Source of the DNA: Anaerococcus jeddahensis
GTDB lineage: Bacteria; Bacillota; Clostridia; Tissierellales; Peptoniphilaceae
DNA length: 64,000 bases
NCBI RefSeq assembly: GCF_001182725.1
Contig: NZ_CWHU01000005.1
Location: forward strand, 744,001-808,000
Reading direction: 5' to 3'
Below are positions 1 through 12,288 of this stretch, one piece after another. Made by a program: the position numbers and the translations under genes. Under the pieces are notes generated by a model that saw only the letters and a program-made list of their open reading frames with translations, did no database searches and was not told the origin of the DNA. Positions within the stretch are counted from its first letter, which is position 1, and every line of letters starts with the position of its first letter.

Positions 1-1049
1 TAGTTACTATTTACTATTTCAATTAAATTTAAAAGATCTGTAATCCTTTGGCCTTTTAAAACAGAAATAAAAATTATTGGAGCATATAGGGCAAAAGATA
101 ATTTATTTCTAATTTCTTTTTCCATATTTCTCATAGTATTTGTTTCTTTTTCAACCTTATCCCACTTATTTACGGCAATTATTATTGCTTTTTTCTTATT
201 GTGAGCATAACCTGCAATTTTTGTATCTTGTTCTGTAACTCCTACAGTTGCATCTATCAAAAATAAGCAAATTTCGGAGCTGTCTACAGCATCAAAAGTT
301 CTTTGATTAGCATAATATTCAATATTATCACTAACTTTATTTTTTCTTCTAAGACCTGCTGTATCAATTAATACATAATTATTTCCATTGTATTTCCAGT
401 AAGAATCTATAGCATCTCTTGTAGTACCAGCAATATCTGTTACAATCATTCTTTCTTCGTTTAATAAATGATTTACCAAAGATGATTTTCCTGCATTTGG
501 TTTTCCAATAATTGCGATTCTTGTAGCATCTAAATCTGTATCAAATTTTGAAAAATCTATTGAGTCAACAATCTTATCCAATAAATCTCCAAGATTTTTT
601 GAACCTTCTGCAGAAATTGAAATTAAATCGTCAAAACCAAATTGATAAAAATCATAAATATGATCTGGAATTATTGATCCATCAATTTTATTTGCAACTA
701 TTATAACTTTTTTATTATATTTTCTAATTTCATTAGCTATTTCATAATCATGAGGATTAATTCCTTCTCTTCCATCAACTACAAATAAAATCAAATCACT
801 TTCTAATAAGGCTTTTTCAACTTGTGATTTGATTTCTACATTCATTAAATCTTTGTTTGATATATCAAGACCACCTGTATCAGCTAGTATAAATTCATGA
901 TTCAACCATTCAACCTTGTCATAAACCCTATCTCTAGTAACTCCATTTATATCTTCAGTTATTGCTTTTCTTTTTCCTACTAGTCGATTGAACAAGGTAG
1001 ATTTTCCTACATTTGTCCTTCCTACTAATGTAACTATTGGTGCGTTCAT
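1..1049 (-). CDS. der: Ribosome biogenesis GTPase Der (EngA), C-terminus cut by window edge
   Basis: Reading the minus strand from the ATG at 1047-1049 gives an open frame of 349 codons that runs off the left edge. It holds two tandem GTPase domains: the first P-loop is GRTNVGKST at residues 10-18 followed by DTGG and NKID, and the second P-loop is GKPNAGKSS near residue 180 followed by DTAGLRRK and NKWD. Tandem G domains define Der, which acts in assembly of the 50S ribosomal subunit. The family is about 440 residues with a C-terminal KH-like domain, which lies outside the window. It is the last gene seen of the recJ-rel-dtd-aspS run; a hairpin separates it from the rseC-like gene. Confidence 0.97.
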   Translation of the reverse strand, partial: MNAPIVTLVGRTNVGKSTLFNRLVGKRKAITEDINGVTRDRVYDKVEWLNHEFILADTGGLDISNKDLMNVEIKSQVEKALLESDLILFVVDGREGINPHDYEIANEIRKYNKKVIIVANKIDGSIIPDHIYDFYQFGFDDLISISAEGSKNLGDLLDKIVDSIDFSKFDTDLDATRIAIIGKPNAGKSSLVNHLLNEERMIVTDIAGTTRDAIDSYWKYNGNNYVLIDTAGLRRKNKVSDNIEYYANQRTFDAVDSSEICLFLIDATVGVTEQDTKIAGYAHNKKKAIIIAVNKWDKVEKETNTMRNMEKEIRNKLSFALYAPIIFISVLKGQRITDLLNLIEIVNSN

Positions 1050-1080
1050 TTTTTTCTCCATTTAATTTAAGATAAATAAA

Positions 1081-1111
1081 TAGATAAAGTTAGCAAGGCT
1101 AACCTTATCTA
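1081..1111 (-). terminator. Hairpin between rseC-like gene and der
   Basis: An inverted repeat, AGATAAAGTTAGC with GCTAACCTTATCT around an AAG loop, lies directly after the rseC-like stop codon. The following T-run is broken up by A residues, so it may be a weak or partial terminator leaving some read-through into der. Confidence 0.5.
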
Positions 1112-1113
1112 TA

Positions 1114-1527
1114 TTAAGCTTTTCTTATTGTAATTATATCTTTATTTTCATATCCCTTATCCATTATTCTTAATATAAATATAGATAGGGCCAAAAATAT
1201 AAATATAAATAAAACAGTAAGCAAGTTATTATCTAGAAACATATCTTTAAAAACAGTATTTGCCAAAATAGCTCCTGTAATCATCATAAAAACTGGAAAT
1301 AAATAAGTGAAGTATGAAAGTTTATTAACAGTTTTTATATCAGAATCTAGATATACAAAATCTCCAGGATTAAGATTCTCATTGGTAAATGTAGTGTAAT
1401 ATGATGGTTTAATTTCACAACCACCACATGATGAACAAGAACCACATCCTGATTCTTTTTGTATCATTACTTTTACATTTCCATTTAAATTTTCTATAAC
1501 TATTCCTTTTTTGCTAATAGTTTGCAT
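1114..1527 (-). CDS. RseC/MucC-like (SoxR-reducing system) family membrane protein
   Basis: The 137-residue protein starts with a short soluble region holding a cysteine cluster, GCGSCSSCGGC, near residues 27-37, followed by two membrane segments (about 72-90 and 100-118) and a short charged tail. This is the plan of the RseC family, which in proteobacteria regulates sigma-E and in Rnf-carrying bacteria is linked to SoxR reduction. In Firmicutes the role is not settled; the cysteines suggest metal or redox binding. A strong GGGAGG site precedes the start. It lies between aspS (10 bases upstream) and der. Confidence 0.75.
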   Translation of the reverse strand: MQTISKKGIVIENLNGNVKVMIQKESGCGSCSSCGGCEIKPSYYTTFTNENLNPGDFVYLDSDIKTVNKLSYFTYLFPVFMMITGAILANTVFKDMFLDNNLLTVLFIFIFLALSIFILRIMDKGYENKDIITIRKA

Positions 1528-1537
1528 GAATCCTCCC

Positions 1538-3295
1538 TTATTCTTTCACCTCTATGCTTAATTCATTTAAGCTCTTTTGATCAACTATGCTTGGAGCTTG
1601 AGTTAATGGGCAAGTTGCTGATTGAGTTTTTGGAAATGCTATTATATCCTTAATATTATCAGTTTTTGCAAATAGCATTACCATTCTATCAAGTCCATAT
1701 GCAAGTCCTGCGTGAGGAGGTGTTCCGTATTGTAAAGCTTCTATAAAGAAACCAAATTTTTGTTCTATATCTTCATCAGATAATTTTAAAGCCTTAAATA
1801 CTTTTTCTTGAAGCTCTTGATTGTTTATTCTTACTGAACCTCCGCCCATTTCATCTCCATTAATAACAATATCGTAGGCTTGAGTTCTTACCTTTTCAGG
1901 TTCTGTTAATAACAAATCAATATCTTCTTCATTTGGCATTGTAAATGGATGGTGTTGAGAAACGTATCTATCTTCTTCTTCGCTATATTCAAACATAGGG
2001 AAGTTTACAACCCAACAAAAAGCATATTCTTTTTCGTAAAGATTTTGATCTTTTGCAACTTTTCTTCTTAAAGCTCCAAGACCTTCAAGAACTGTTTTAT
2101 CCTTATCAGCTCCAATTAAAATTAAATCATTATCAGAAATATCTAATTTTTCAACTAAACTTTCGATAATTTCATCAGTTAAGAATTTTTTTATAGATGA
2201 GTTTATATCATCCTTGTTGTTATATTTAATGAAACTAATACCTTTAAGACCATAATCTTTTACAAAATCTGTTAGTTTATCTAATTGTTTTCTTGAATAA
2301 TTTGATGCTTGTCCTTTAAAATTGATTGCTCTTACAGAATGACCTTCTTTGATATTATCAGTGAAAACTTTAAAGTCAGAATATTTAAATATTTCTGAAA
2401 TATTATTAATCTTATAACCATATCTTAAATCTGGTTTATCAGACCCATATGAATTCATAGCTTCTGAATAATCCATTCTTTGGATTGGTAATTTTAAGTC
2501 ATAATCAGTAAATTTATCAAAAAGTGTTTTTAATAGGCCTTCATTTACTTTTATTACATCATCTTGATTAGAAAAACTCATTTCAATATCAAGTTGGGTA
2601 AATTCTGGTTGTCTGTTTGCTCTTAAATCTTCATCTCTAAAGCATTTTACAATTTGAAAATATCTATCCAAAGAACCAATCATCAATAATTGTTTCATTA
2701 ATTGTGGAGATTGTGGCAAAGCATAAAATTTACCTTGGTTTACTCTTGATGGAACCAAATAATCTCTTGCTCCTTCTGGAGTTGGCTTTGTTAAAAATGG
2801 TGTTTCAACTTCTGTAAATTTATTTTCATACATATACTCTCTCATGCTTCTAACAATATCAGATCTTAATTTTAGATTTTTTTGAACTGATTGTTTTCTC
2901 ATATCAAGATATCTGTATTTTAATTTCAAATTTTCACTTACATCGTCATTTTCTTTTATATAAATAGGAGGTGTTTTTGCCTTATCTAAAACATTTATTT
3001 TTTCAGCTACTATTTCAATATTTCCTGTAGGTATGTCAGGATTTTTGGATTCTCTTTCCCTAACTTCACCTTTTACTTCAAGAACATATTCACCTGCTAC
3101 ATCTTTTACAGTTTTATAATTTTTTTCATCTTCTTCACGTGTTACGATTTGAGTTATACCAGTTTTATCTCTAAGATCTATAAAAACCAAAGATCCAAGA
3201 TTTCTTTTTTTGGCAACCCAGCCCATAAGTACAACTTCTTCTCCAACATTTTCTTCTCTAAGCTCACCACACATGTGGCTTCTTTTAAATTCCAT
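1538..3295 (-). CDS. aspS: Aspartyl-tRNA synthetase
   Basis: This class II synthetase attaches aspartate to tRNA-Asp. The 585-residue length is normal for the bacterial type with a GAD insertion domain. Visible parts are an N-terminal OB anticodon-binding fold (GWVAKKRNLGSLVF near 25), motif 2 (FRDEDLRANRQPEFTQLD near 220), the GAD insert in the middle, motif 3 (GLAYGLDRMVML near 533) and the bacterial C-terminal signature FPKTQSATCPLTQAPS. The start has an AGGAGGT site. In many Clostridia hisS stands directly in front of aspS; here it is absent and an MBL hydrolase gene precedes it by 8 bases. Whether the enzyme is discriminating or also charges tRNA-Asn cannot be read with certainty. Confidence 0.97.
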   Translation of the reverse strand: MEFKRSHMCGELREENVGEEVVLMGWVAKKRNLGSLVFIDLRDKTGITQIVTREEDEKNYKTVKDVAGEYVLEVKGEVRERESKNPDIPTGNIEIVAEKINVLDKAKTPPIYIKENDDVSENLKLKYRYLDMRKQSVQKNLKLRSDIVRSMREYMYENKFTEVETPFLTKPTPEGARDYLVPSRVNQGKFYALPQSPQLMKQLLMIGSLDRYFQIVKCFRDEDLRANRQPEFTQLDIEMSFSNQDDVIKVNEGLLKTLFDKFTDYDLKLPIQRMDYSEAMNSYGSDKPDLRYGYKINNISEIFKYSDFKVFTDNIKEGHSVRAINFKGQASNYSRKQLDKLTDFVKDYGLKGISFIKYNNKDDINSSIKKFLTDEIIESLVEKLDISDNDLILIGADKDKTVLEGLGALRRKVAKDQNLYEKEYAFCWVVNFPMFEYSEEEDRYVSQHHPFTMPNEEDIDLLLTEPEKVRTQAYDIVINGDEMGGGSVRINNQELQEKVFKALKLSDEDIEQKFGFFIEALQYGTPPHAGLAYGLDRMVMLFAKTDNIKDIIAFPKTQSATCPLTQAPSIVDQKSLNELSIEVKE

Positions 3296-3303
3296 ACTAC
3301 CTC

Positions 3304-3909
3304 CTAAATTAAAAATGGATTATTTTCTTTTTCAAATGCAATACTTGTAGATTCCCCATGTCCTGGATGAATTTTTGTATCGTCATCGTATATAAAAATT
3401 TTATTTTTTATTGAATTTATTAATGTATTAAAATTCCCACCTGGAAAATCGCTTCTTCCTATTGATAAATTAAATAAGGTATCTCCAGAAAAAATATCAT
3501 CTTCTACTTTATAGGACATTGAATCTAAACTGTGACCCGGAGTTTTTATAGCCTTTATCTTATACTCAGAAAAAACTTCTCCATCTTTTAAATAAAAATC
3601 AATTTTTAAATCTAAATCACAATATCCTCTTGATAAATTATAATCTGGATCATTTGCAATATCTTTGCTATCTTCACTTGCATAAACTTTTACATTTAAT
3701 TTATTTTTAAAATAATCAAGTCCTAATACATGGTCAAAATGTGTATGAGTTAACAAAATAAATCCTATATTAATTTTATTCTTATCTATATAATTTTCAA
3801 TTTTTCCACCTGGATAAACAGGATCAATTAAAAATCCATTTTTATTATCATCATAAACCACATAACAATTTGCCATCATTGGTCCTTCTGTTATTTTTCT
3901 TACATGCAT
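3304..3909 (-). CDS. MBL-fold metallo-hydrolase, glyoxalase II-like
   Basis: The 201-residue protein has the metallo-beta-lactamase zinc motif THTHFDH near residues 54-60, then a GHSLD histidine, an SGDTLF aspartate and a final PGHGEST histidine, so all metal ligands are present. It belongs to the short glyoxalase II-like group (YcbL type) that hydrolyses thioesters, but the substrate cannot be told from sequence. Its ATG overlaps the dtd stop codon by one base (TAATG), which implies translational coupling. This MBL gene is a usual neighbour of rel and dtd in Firmicutes. Confidence 0.85.
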   Translation of the reverse strand: MHVRKITEGPMMANCYVVYDDNKNGFLIDPVYPGGKIENYIDKNKINIGFILLTHTHFDHVLGLDYFKNKLNVKVYASEDSKDIANDPDYNLSRGYCDLDLKIDFYLKDGEVFSEYKIKAIKTPGHSLDSMSYKVEDDIFSGDTLFNLSIGRSDFPGGNFNTLINSIKNKIFIYDDDTKIHPGHGESTSIAFEKENNPFLI

Positions 3910-4358
3910 TAATACAACCTCTCACTATCTAATTGGATTGTCACAGGTCCATCATTTATCAAAGAAACTTCCATATGAGTTTGGAATTTTCCAGTTTTTA
4001 CATCAAATCCATCATCTTTTAATTTTTGTATTAATATTTCATAATATTCTTCTGCCTTTTCGGCACTAGAAGAATTTACAAAAGAAGGTCTATTTCCTTT
4101 TCTAGCATCTCCATACAAGGTAAATTGGCTTACAATTAGTAATTCTCCACCTTCATCTTCTACAGATAAGTTCATTTTCCCTTGGTCATCTTCAAAAATT
4201 CTTAGTTTTTCAATTTTCTTTTTGATATAATCAATATCTTTTTCAGTATCAGAATCTCTTACTGCCACAAAAACCAATAAACCTTGTCCAATTTCTGAAA
4301 TCAACTCATCAGAAACTTTAACACTTGCTTGTTTTACTTTTTGTACTATTGCTCTCAT
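3909..4358 (-). CDS. dtd: D-aminoacyl-tRNA deacylase
   Basis: Dtd frees D-amino acids wrongly attached to tRNA and so protects translation. The 149-residue length is typical. Both active-site cross-subunit motifs are present: SQFTLYGDARKGNRPSF near residues 76-92 and NDGPVTI near 136-142. The start codon overlaps the rel stop codon by one base and its own stop overlaps the next start in the same way, so rel, dtd and the MBL gene form a coupled chain. Chirality proofreading beside aspS and rel makes functional sense but is a general Firmicutes arrangement. Confidence 0.96.
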   Translation of the reverse strand: MRAIVQKVKQASVKVSDELISEIGQGLLVFVAVRDSDTEKDIDYIKKKIEKLRIFEDDQGKMNLSVEDEGGELLIVSQFTLYGDARKGNRPSFVNSSSAEKAEEYYEILIQKLKDDGFDVKTGKFQTHMEVSLINDGPVTIQLDSERLY

Positions 4359-6535
4359 TAACTTTTCACCCTATAAATACTCTCAATCATTTTTATTGTC
4401 TTTAATTTCATAATAAGTTCATTTAATTTTTCTGTATTTGGCACCAAAACTGTAATATCTATTATTCCTTCGTGATTTTCATTACTTCTTACATTCATAG
4501 CTTCTATGCTTACATTTTCAGCTGATATTAATTTTGTTATTTCAAAAATAATTCCTGTCTTATCTTTTGTAGTAATTTGAATTCTAACTGGGAACATATC
4601 ATTAGAATCATTTTGCCAATAAACATCAATTAATCTTTCTGGAGATTTTAAATTTGTAATATTTGGACAATTTCTAACATGAACACTTATTCCATTGCCC
4701 TTAGTTATATATCCTACAATTTTATCTCCTGGAACTGGATTACAACATTTTGCAAATTTAACATCTACTTGATCATCAAGATCGCTCACCCTTACTTCAT
4801 TTGAATAAGATTTTTTGCTGTTTGACCTTGTAATATCAATTTCTTCAATTTGTTTAGGTAGCTCATCTTTGTATTTTTTAATTAATTTTTGAACTATTTG
4901 ATCAGTATTAGTTTTTCCAAATCCAATCGATGCAAACATTTCATCTTCTGTCGGATATCCTAAATCATTTGCAATTTCTTCAAGCCACTCATCTTTGATG
5001 TCTCTTTTGTAAATTTCCTTATTTTTTCTAAGCTCTCTAAATAAAGAATCTTTACCGATTTCAATATTTTCTTCTTTTCTGTATCTTTTGAAAAATTGTT
5101 TGATTTTATTTTTAGCTTGGTTGGATTGGACCATATTTAACCAGTCTCTTGATGGTCCTTGGGAATTTTTGCTTGTAAGAATTTCTACAACATCACCTGT
5201 GTTTAGTTTATGAGAAAATGGAACGATTTTTCCATTAACCTTTGCTCCAACACATTTATTTCCAACTTCAGTATGAACTCTATAGGCAAAATCTATGGCA
5301 CAAGAATTTACTGGTAAGGAATATATTTCTCCTTTTGGTGAGTAGATATAAATTTCTTTTGAGAAAAAATCACCTTTTAAGGTGTCAAGAAATTCCTTAC
5401 TATCAACGTCCTTACCTCCTTCCTTTTGCCATTCCATAATTTGTCTTATGAAGGTAAGTTTTTCATCAAATTCTGTTGATTTACTTCTATTTTCCTTGTA
5501 TTTCCAATGAGCTGCTATTCCATATTCACATTCATAATGCATTTGCCTTGTTCTTATTTGAACTTCAAATGGTTTGGAATCTTCGCCAAATACAGTTGTA
5601 TGCAATGACCTATAGCCATTTGGTTTAGGTTGACCAATATAATCCTTAATTCTATTTGGAATTGGTCTCCAAATCGAATGAACTTTTCCTAAAACTTCAT
5701 AACAATCTGCAACTGTATCAACTAAAACTCTAACAGCTGTCAAATCATAAATTTCATTAAATTCAATTTTATTTCTACTCATTTTTTTATAAATTGAATA
5801 TAAACCCTTAGGTCTTCCAGAAATTTCATAATTAATTTTTGAAGTTGAAAGAGCCTTATTTAAAGTATCGATTATTTCATTTATATAGGCTTCTCTTTCT
5901 CTTCTTTTATTGTGAACCATTTGGGCAAGCTCATAATATTCTTCAGGTTTTTGATACCTAAAACATAGATCTTCAAGCTCCCACTTCATAGTATAAATTC
6001 CAAGTCTATGAGCAAGAGGAACATATATTTCCAAGGTTTCACTTGCGGTTTGCTTTTGTTTTTTTTCAGTCTTATATTCCAAAGTCCTCATATTGTGCAA
6101 ACGATCAGCAAGTTTTATTAAAATAACCCTTACATCATTGCTCATTGCCAAGACCATTTTTCTTATGTTTTCAGCTTGTTTTTCTTCTCTTGTTTTATAA
6201 TTTAATTTTTTAAGCTTTGTTACTCCATCTACCAAAAAAGTAATCTCTTCTCCAAAAAGATCTTTCATTTGATCTTCTGTAACTGGAGTATCCTCCAAAA
6301 CATCATGCATTAAACCTGAACAAATTGTTTGATCATCTAATTGCATATTTGACAAAGTTTCAGCAACTGCAATAGGATGGATAAAATAATCTTCTCCAGA
6401 GTTTCTTTTTTGACCCCTGTGATGATATTCAGCAAAATCATATGCTTTTTTTATTAAATTAAGATCTGCATTTTCATTATTTTTTAAGATTATTTTCTTA
6501 AAATTTAAAAATTCTTTTTGAAAGTCTTTTGCCAT
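4358..6535 (-). CDS. rel: Bifunctional (p)ppGpp synthetase/hydrolase, Rel/SpoT family
   Basis: This is a long RSH protein of 725 residues that makes and degrades the stringent-response alarmone. The hydrolase HD domain keeps HHRGQKR (38-44) and HDVLEDT (77-83). The synthetase domain keeps RPKGLYSIYKKM (241-252), the NRIKDYIG loop near 294-301 and an EVQIRT strand. It is followed by a TGS domain (about 390-450), a CC/zinc-finger region with KCCNPVPGD, and a C-terminal ACT domain. Both catalytic halves look intact, as expected where a single Rel serves the cell. It starts 9 bases after recJ. Confidence 0.96.
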   Translation of the reverse strand: MAKDFQKEFLNFKKIILKNNENADLNLIKKAYDFAEYHHRGQKRNSGEDYFIHPIAVAETLSNMQLDDQTICSGLMHDVLEDTPVTEDQMKDLFGEEITFLVDGVTKLKKLNYKTREEKQAENIRKMVLAMSNDVRVILIKLADRLHNMRTLEYKTEKKQKQTASETLEIYVPLAHRLGIYTMKWELEDLCFRYQKPEEYYELAQMVHNKRREREAYINEIIDTLNKALSTSKINYEISGRPKGLYSIYKKMSRNKIEFNEIYDLTAVRVLVDTVADCYEVLGKVHSIWRPIPNRIKDYIGQPKPNGYRSLHTTVFGEDSKPFEVQIRTRQMHYECEYGIAAHWKYKENRSKSTEFDEKLTFIRQIMEWQKEGGKDVDSKEFLDTLKGDFFSKEIYIYSPKGEIYSLPVNSCAIDFAYRVHTEVGNKCVGAKVNGKIVPFSHKLNTGDVVEILTSKNSQGPSRDWLNMVQSNQAKNKIKQFFKRYRKEENIEIGKDSLFRELRKNKEIYKRDIKDEWLEEIANDLGYPTEDEMFASIGFGKTNTDQIVQKLIKKYKDELPKQIEEIDITRSNSKKSYSNEVRVSDLDDQVDVKFAKCCNPVPGDKIVGYITKGNGISVHVRNCPNITNLKSPERLIDVYWQNDSNDMFPVRIQITTKDKTGIIFEITKLISAENVSIEAMNVRSNENHEGIIDITVLVPNTEKLNELIMKLKTIKMIESIYRVKS

Positions 6536-6543
6536 AATATCAC

Positions 6544-8274
6544 CTACCTTATATCAATCAATCTTAATTGTAAATTCTTTTGACCTCTAAATTCATTTAT
6601 GTCTGGATAAAAGACAGCATCAATTTTATTTCCCAAAATATTTGAATTAAATTTATCATTTAATAATTTATATTCTTTTTTGGCGTTAAACATTATAGCA
6701 TCAATATCACGACCATTTTTATTTAGGGTCATTTTCATGGTATTATTGTTTTTTCCTATCATGTTTAGATTTTTAATAATAAGATTTTTGTCTGCAAATT
6801 TCGCCTTTGGATTATCCTTACCAAAAGGTTCTAATCTTTCTAAACTTTGGGCAAATTCAAGTGAAAGTTTTTCAACTGGAATTTGAGCATCTATATTTAT
6901 TATATTTTCAAAATCTTCCTTCTTTAATTTAGATTTTTCATTTAATTTTTGTCTAAATTCATTAACCTTTTCTTTTTTTATTGAAAGACCACATGCCATA
7001 GGGTGACCACCAAAAGATTCAAGTAAATCCTTTATTTCAAAAACTTCCTTGTAAATATTATAAGCTTCAATACTTCTACCAGAACCTTTTAATATTTCCT
7101 TATCACTTGACTCAGTCATAATTATAGTTGGCTTATTGAATTTTTCTTTAATTCTTCCAGCAATAATTCCACAAACACTTTCTTCAATATTATCTACATC
7201 AACAATAATAATGTCGTCTTTATAATATTTTTTATTTTTTATAATTTCTAAAGTTTTTTCAAGACCGATATTTGTCAAATCTTTTCTTTCATTGTTTAAA
7301 CTTACAAGTTTTTTTGCATAGGTGTGGATTTTTTCTATATCATCTTCCATTAGCATATCTATTGCAAGTTTTGCAGTAGAAAGTCTTCCAGTTGCATTCA
7401 TGCAAGGACCAATAATAAAACCTAAGGTGTATGCATTTACTTCTTTATTCCAAGAATTTTCTTCAACCAAGGCTTTTATAGCTAATTTTTCTGTATTATT
7501 AATTCTTTTTAAACCCTCTATTACAAAAATCCTATTTTCATCAGTTAATGAAACAATATCACAAACTGTTCCCATAGCAACATATTCCAAAAGACCATAA
7601 AGATAATCTAAATCTCCCTCAAGTTTTTGGTATAGGGCTTGCATTAATTTAAAAGCAACTCCAGCCCCACACAAATCATCAAATGGATAAGTATTATCTA
7701 ATCTTTTTGGATTAATAACACAATCAGCTTGGGGTAAAATTTGCTTTATCCACTCCCCTTCTTCAACTTTTGAAACTTGGTGGTGGTCAGTTACTATAAC
7801 TTTTATATTATTTTCTTTTAATTTTTTAACTTTATCGATAGCTGTAATGCCATTATCACAGGTAATTACAAGGCTAACCCTATCTTCAATTGCCCTATCA
7901 ATCATCCTATCGCTTATTCCATATCCATCTATAATTCTATCAGGAATGTCATAGCTTATATCATCATAAAAATACAATAAACCATCAAGAAGTGTCATAG
8001 TCGAGCTTATTCCATCTTGATCATAATCTCCAAATATTCTAATAGATTCACCGTTTTCCATTGTCTCAATAATTATGTCAATGGCTTTTTTCATATCCTT
8101 AAATAAATATGGATCGTGTAGTTTATCTAGGCTTGGATTTATGAAACTTTCTACTAAATCTGCCTCTACTATATCTCTATTTGCAAGTATTAACGCTTCT
8201 AATTTGCTAATATTTTTATTTTTTAAATTTGATAAATAATTATTTTTTTTATTATATATATACCATTTGGTCAT
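6544..8274 (-). CDS. recJ: Single-stranded-DNA-specific exonuclease RecJ
   Basis: RecJ degrades single-stranded DNA 5' to 3' in recombination and mismatch repair. The 576-residue protein has the DHH-family metal motifs FGDYDQDG (81-88), CDNG (139-142) and VTDHHQ (161-166), the DHHA1 motif with GRSIEAYNIY and GGHPMACG in the second half, and a C-terminal OB-like domain. It is the first gene of the minus-strand group leading to der, and a divergent promoter region of 170 bases separates it from the AGCS symporter gene. An AGAGGT site precedes the ATG. Confidence 0.95.
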   Translation of the reverse strand: MTKWYIYNKKNNYLSNLKNKNISKLEALILANRDIVEADLVESFINPSLDKLHDPYLFKDMKKAIDIIIETMENGESIRIFGDYDQDGISSTMTLLDGLLYFYDDISYDIPDRIIDGYGISDRMIDRAIEDRVSLVITCDNGITAIDKVKKLKENNIKVIVTDHHQVSKVEEGEWIKQILPQADCVINPKRLDNTYPFDDLCGAGVAFKLMQALYQKLEGDLDYLYGLLEYVAMGTVCDIVSLTDENRIFVIEGLKRINNTEKLAIKALVEENSWNKEVNAYTLGFIIGPCMNATGRLSTAKLAIDMLMEDDIEKIHTYAKKLVSLNNERKDLTNIGLEKTLEIIKNKKYYKDDIIIVDVDNIEESVCGIIAGRIKEKFNKPTIIMTESSDKEILKGSGRSIEAYNIYKEVFEIKDLLESFGGHPMACGLSIKKEKVNEFRQKLNEKSKLKKEDFENIINIDAQIPVEKLSLEFAQSLERLEPFGKDNPKAKFADKNLIIKNLNMIGKNNNTMKMTLNKNGRDIDAIMFNAKKEYKLLNDKFNSNILGNKIDAVFYPDINEFRGQKNLQLRLIDIR

Positions 8275-8295
8275 AATTACCTCTCTTATGAATAA

Positions 8296-8301
8296 ATTAT
8301 A
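8296..8301 (-). promoter_or_regulatory. Extended -10 element upstream of recJ
   Basis: The minus strand reads TGGTATAAT at 8304-8296, an extended -10 (TGnTATAAT) 22 bases before the recJ start codon. No good -35 box is seen at the right distance, which is common for extended -10 promoters. Confidence 0.5.
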
Positions 8302-8444
8302 CCATTTTTAGAATCAATATAAAGATATAGATATAATCATAAAAAAATTATTATAAAAATGTAAAATTTTGATAATTTATAAATTATTTTGAAATTTATA
8401 AAAATAGAAATAAAATAATAAAAAATAATTTTATGGAGAAAAGA

Positions 8445-9827
8445 ATGATAGATTTATTAAAAAGTTTTGAAAATTTATTGTGGGGATTTCCTTTAATGGT
8501 TGGAATAGTTGGCACAGGAATTTACATAAGTATAAAAACAAAGGCTATACAATTTAGAAAATTACCCTATGCACTTAAAAATACACTTGGAAAAATTTTT
8601 GAAAAACCAAGTGAACATCATAAAGGTGACATAAGTCCTTTTGGAGCCCTGGCAACAGCCCTAGCAGCTACAGTTGGAACAGGAAATATTGTAGGAGTTT
8701 CACTTGCTATAATTTTAGGTGGACCCGGAGCAATTTTTTGGATGTGGATTGCTGCTTTGTTGGGCATGGCCACAAAGTTTTCTGAAGTTACCTTGGCACT
8801 TGCCTATAGAGAAAAGAAAAACGGCCAATTTGTTGGTGGACCTATGTATTATATAGAAAAAGGTTTAAATAATAAAAAATTAGCAAAAACTTTTGCAATT
8901 TTTGCTGGAATTGCCGTTTTTGGAATTGGAGATTCTACCCAAGCAAATGCAATTTCAGGTGTCTTACACGATTCTTTTGGAATAAATACAATAATTACTG
9001 GTTTGGTTTTATGTATTTTGGCTGGAACTGTAATAGTTGGTGGAATTAATTCTATAACAAAAGTTACCGAAAAATTAGTTCCTTTTATGTCATTTTTATA
9101 CATAATCGGTTGTTTGTGGATTTTATTTTTAAATAAGGTAAATATTTTGCCAGCTTTTAGGTCCATTTTCGTTGGAGCTTTTAATCCAAAAAGTTTAGGA
9201 GGATCTTTTGCAGGACTTTCTGTAAAAGCGGTTGTCTCTGCTGGTGTTGCAAGGGGAGTTTTTACAAACGAAGCAGGTCTTGGTTCATCTCCAATGGCTC
9301 ACGCTTGTGCATCAACTGATCACCCAGTTCGTCAAGGTCTTTGGGGAATTAGTGAGGTTTTCGTTGATACAATTATTATTTGTACAATGACAGCCCTTGT
9401 AATTCTTTCTACAAATGTGGATATTAATGATACAAAAAATGCAGCAAGCCTTGTTGCAAGAGCATTTGCAACAGGATCTAGCCTTGGAAATTTAATTGTT
9501 AGTGTTGGCTTGAGTCTTTTTGCATTCTCAACAATTTTAGGCTGGGCCTATTATGGAGAAACTGCCCTAAGATATTTATTTGGAGAAAAAATCATAATTC
9601 CTTATAGAATTATTTATGTTATTTTCGTTTTTCTTGGAGCAAATATGGATCTTGGTCTAGTTTGGATTATTGCAAATATATTAAATGGTTTTATGGCACT
9701 TCCTAACCTCTTTGCCCTAATTAACCTTGCTCCAATTGTTGTAAAATTAAGTAAAGACTTTTTTAAAGATCCTGAAAAAATTCGAAAAAGTCCAGATGAA
9801 TATAATTTTTTACTTAAAAATAATTAA
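8445..9827 (+). CDS. Sodium:alanine/glycine symporter, AGCS family
   Basis: This multi-spanning membrane protein imports alanine or glycine with sodium. About ten hydrophobic segments and the AGCS signatures AAALVGTGNIVGVS-like (ATVGTGNIVGVSLA near 76-89) and GGPMYYIEKGL are visible, and the length (460 residues) fits the family. An ATG at 8433 in the same frame would add four residues, but the only Shine-Dalgarno sequence, GGAGA, lies inside that extension and is correctly spaced for the ATG at 8445, so 8445 is preferred. It is transcribed alone, away from recJ, and ends in a strong hairpin shared with yajC. Confidence 0.93.
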   Translation: MIDLLKSFENLLWGFPLMVGIVGTGIYISIKTKAIQFRKLPYALKNTLGKIFEKPSEHHKGDISPFGALATALAATVGTGNIVGVSLAIILGGPGAIFWMWIAALLGMATKFSEVTLALAYREKKNGQFVGGPMYYIEKGLNNKKLAKTFAIFAGIAVFGIGDSTQANAISGVLHDSFGINTIITGLVLCILAGTVIVGGINSITKVTEKLVPFMSFLYIIGCLWILFLNKVNILPAFRSIFVGAFNPKSLGGSFAGLSVKAVVSAGVARGVFTNEAGLGSSPMAHACASTDHPVRQGLWGISEVFVDTIIICTMTALVILSTNVDINDTKNAASLVARAFATGSSLGNLIVSVGLSLFAFSTILGWAYYGETALRYLFGEKIIIPYRIIYVIFVFLGANMDLGLVWIIANILNGFMALPNLFALINLAPIVVKLSKDFFKDPEKIRKSPDEYNFLLKNN

Positions 9828-9831
9828 AATA

Positions 9832-9872
9832 AAAAGCTTTTTTAGACTGTATTAAACAATCTAGAAAAGCTT

Positions 9873-9874
<2 letters not shown>
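9832..9874. terminator. Bidirectional terminator between AGCS symporter and yajC
   Basis: A stem of 15 pairs with one mismatch (arms 9832-9846 and 9860-9874) is flanked by A-rich and T-rich runs on both sides, so it can end transcripts from both converging genes. The hairpin reaches the last codons of yajC at 9873. Confidence 0.85.
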
Positions 9875-12287
<2,413 letters not shown>

Positions 12288-12288
12288 C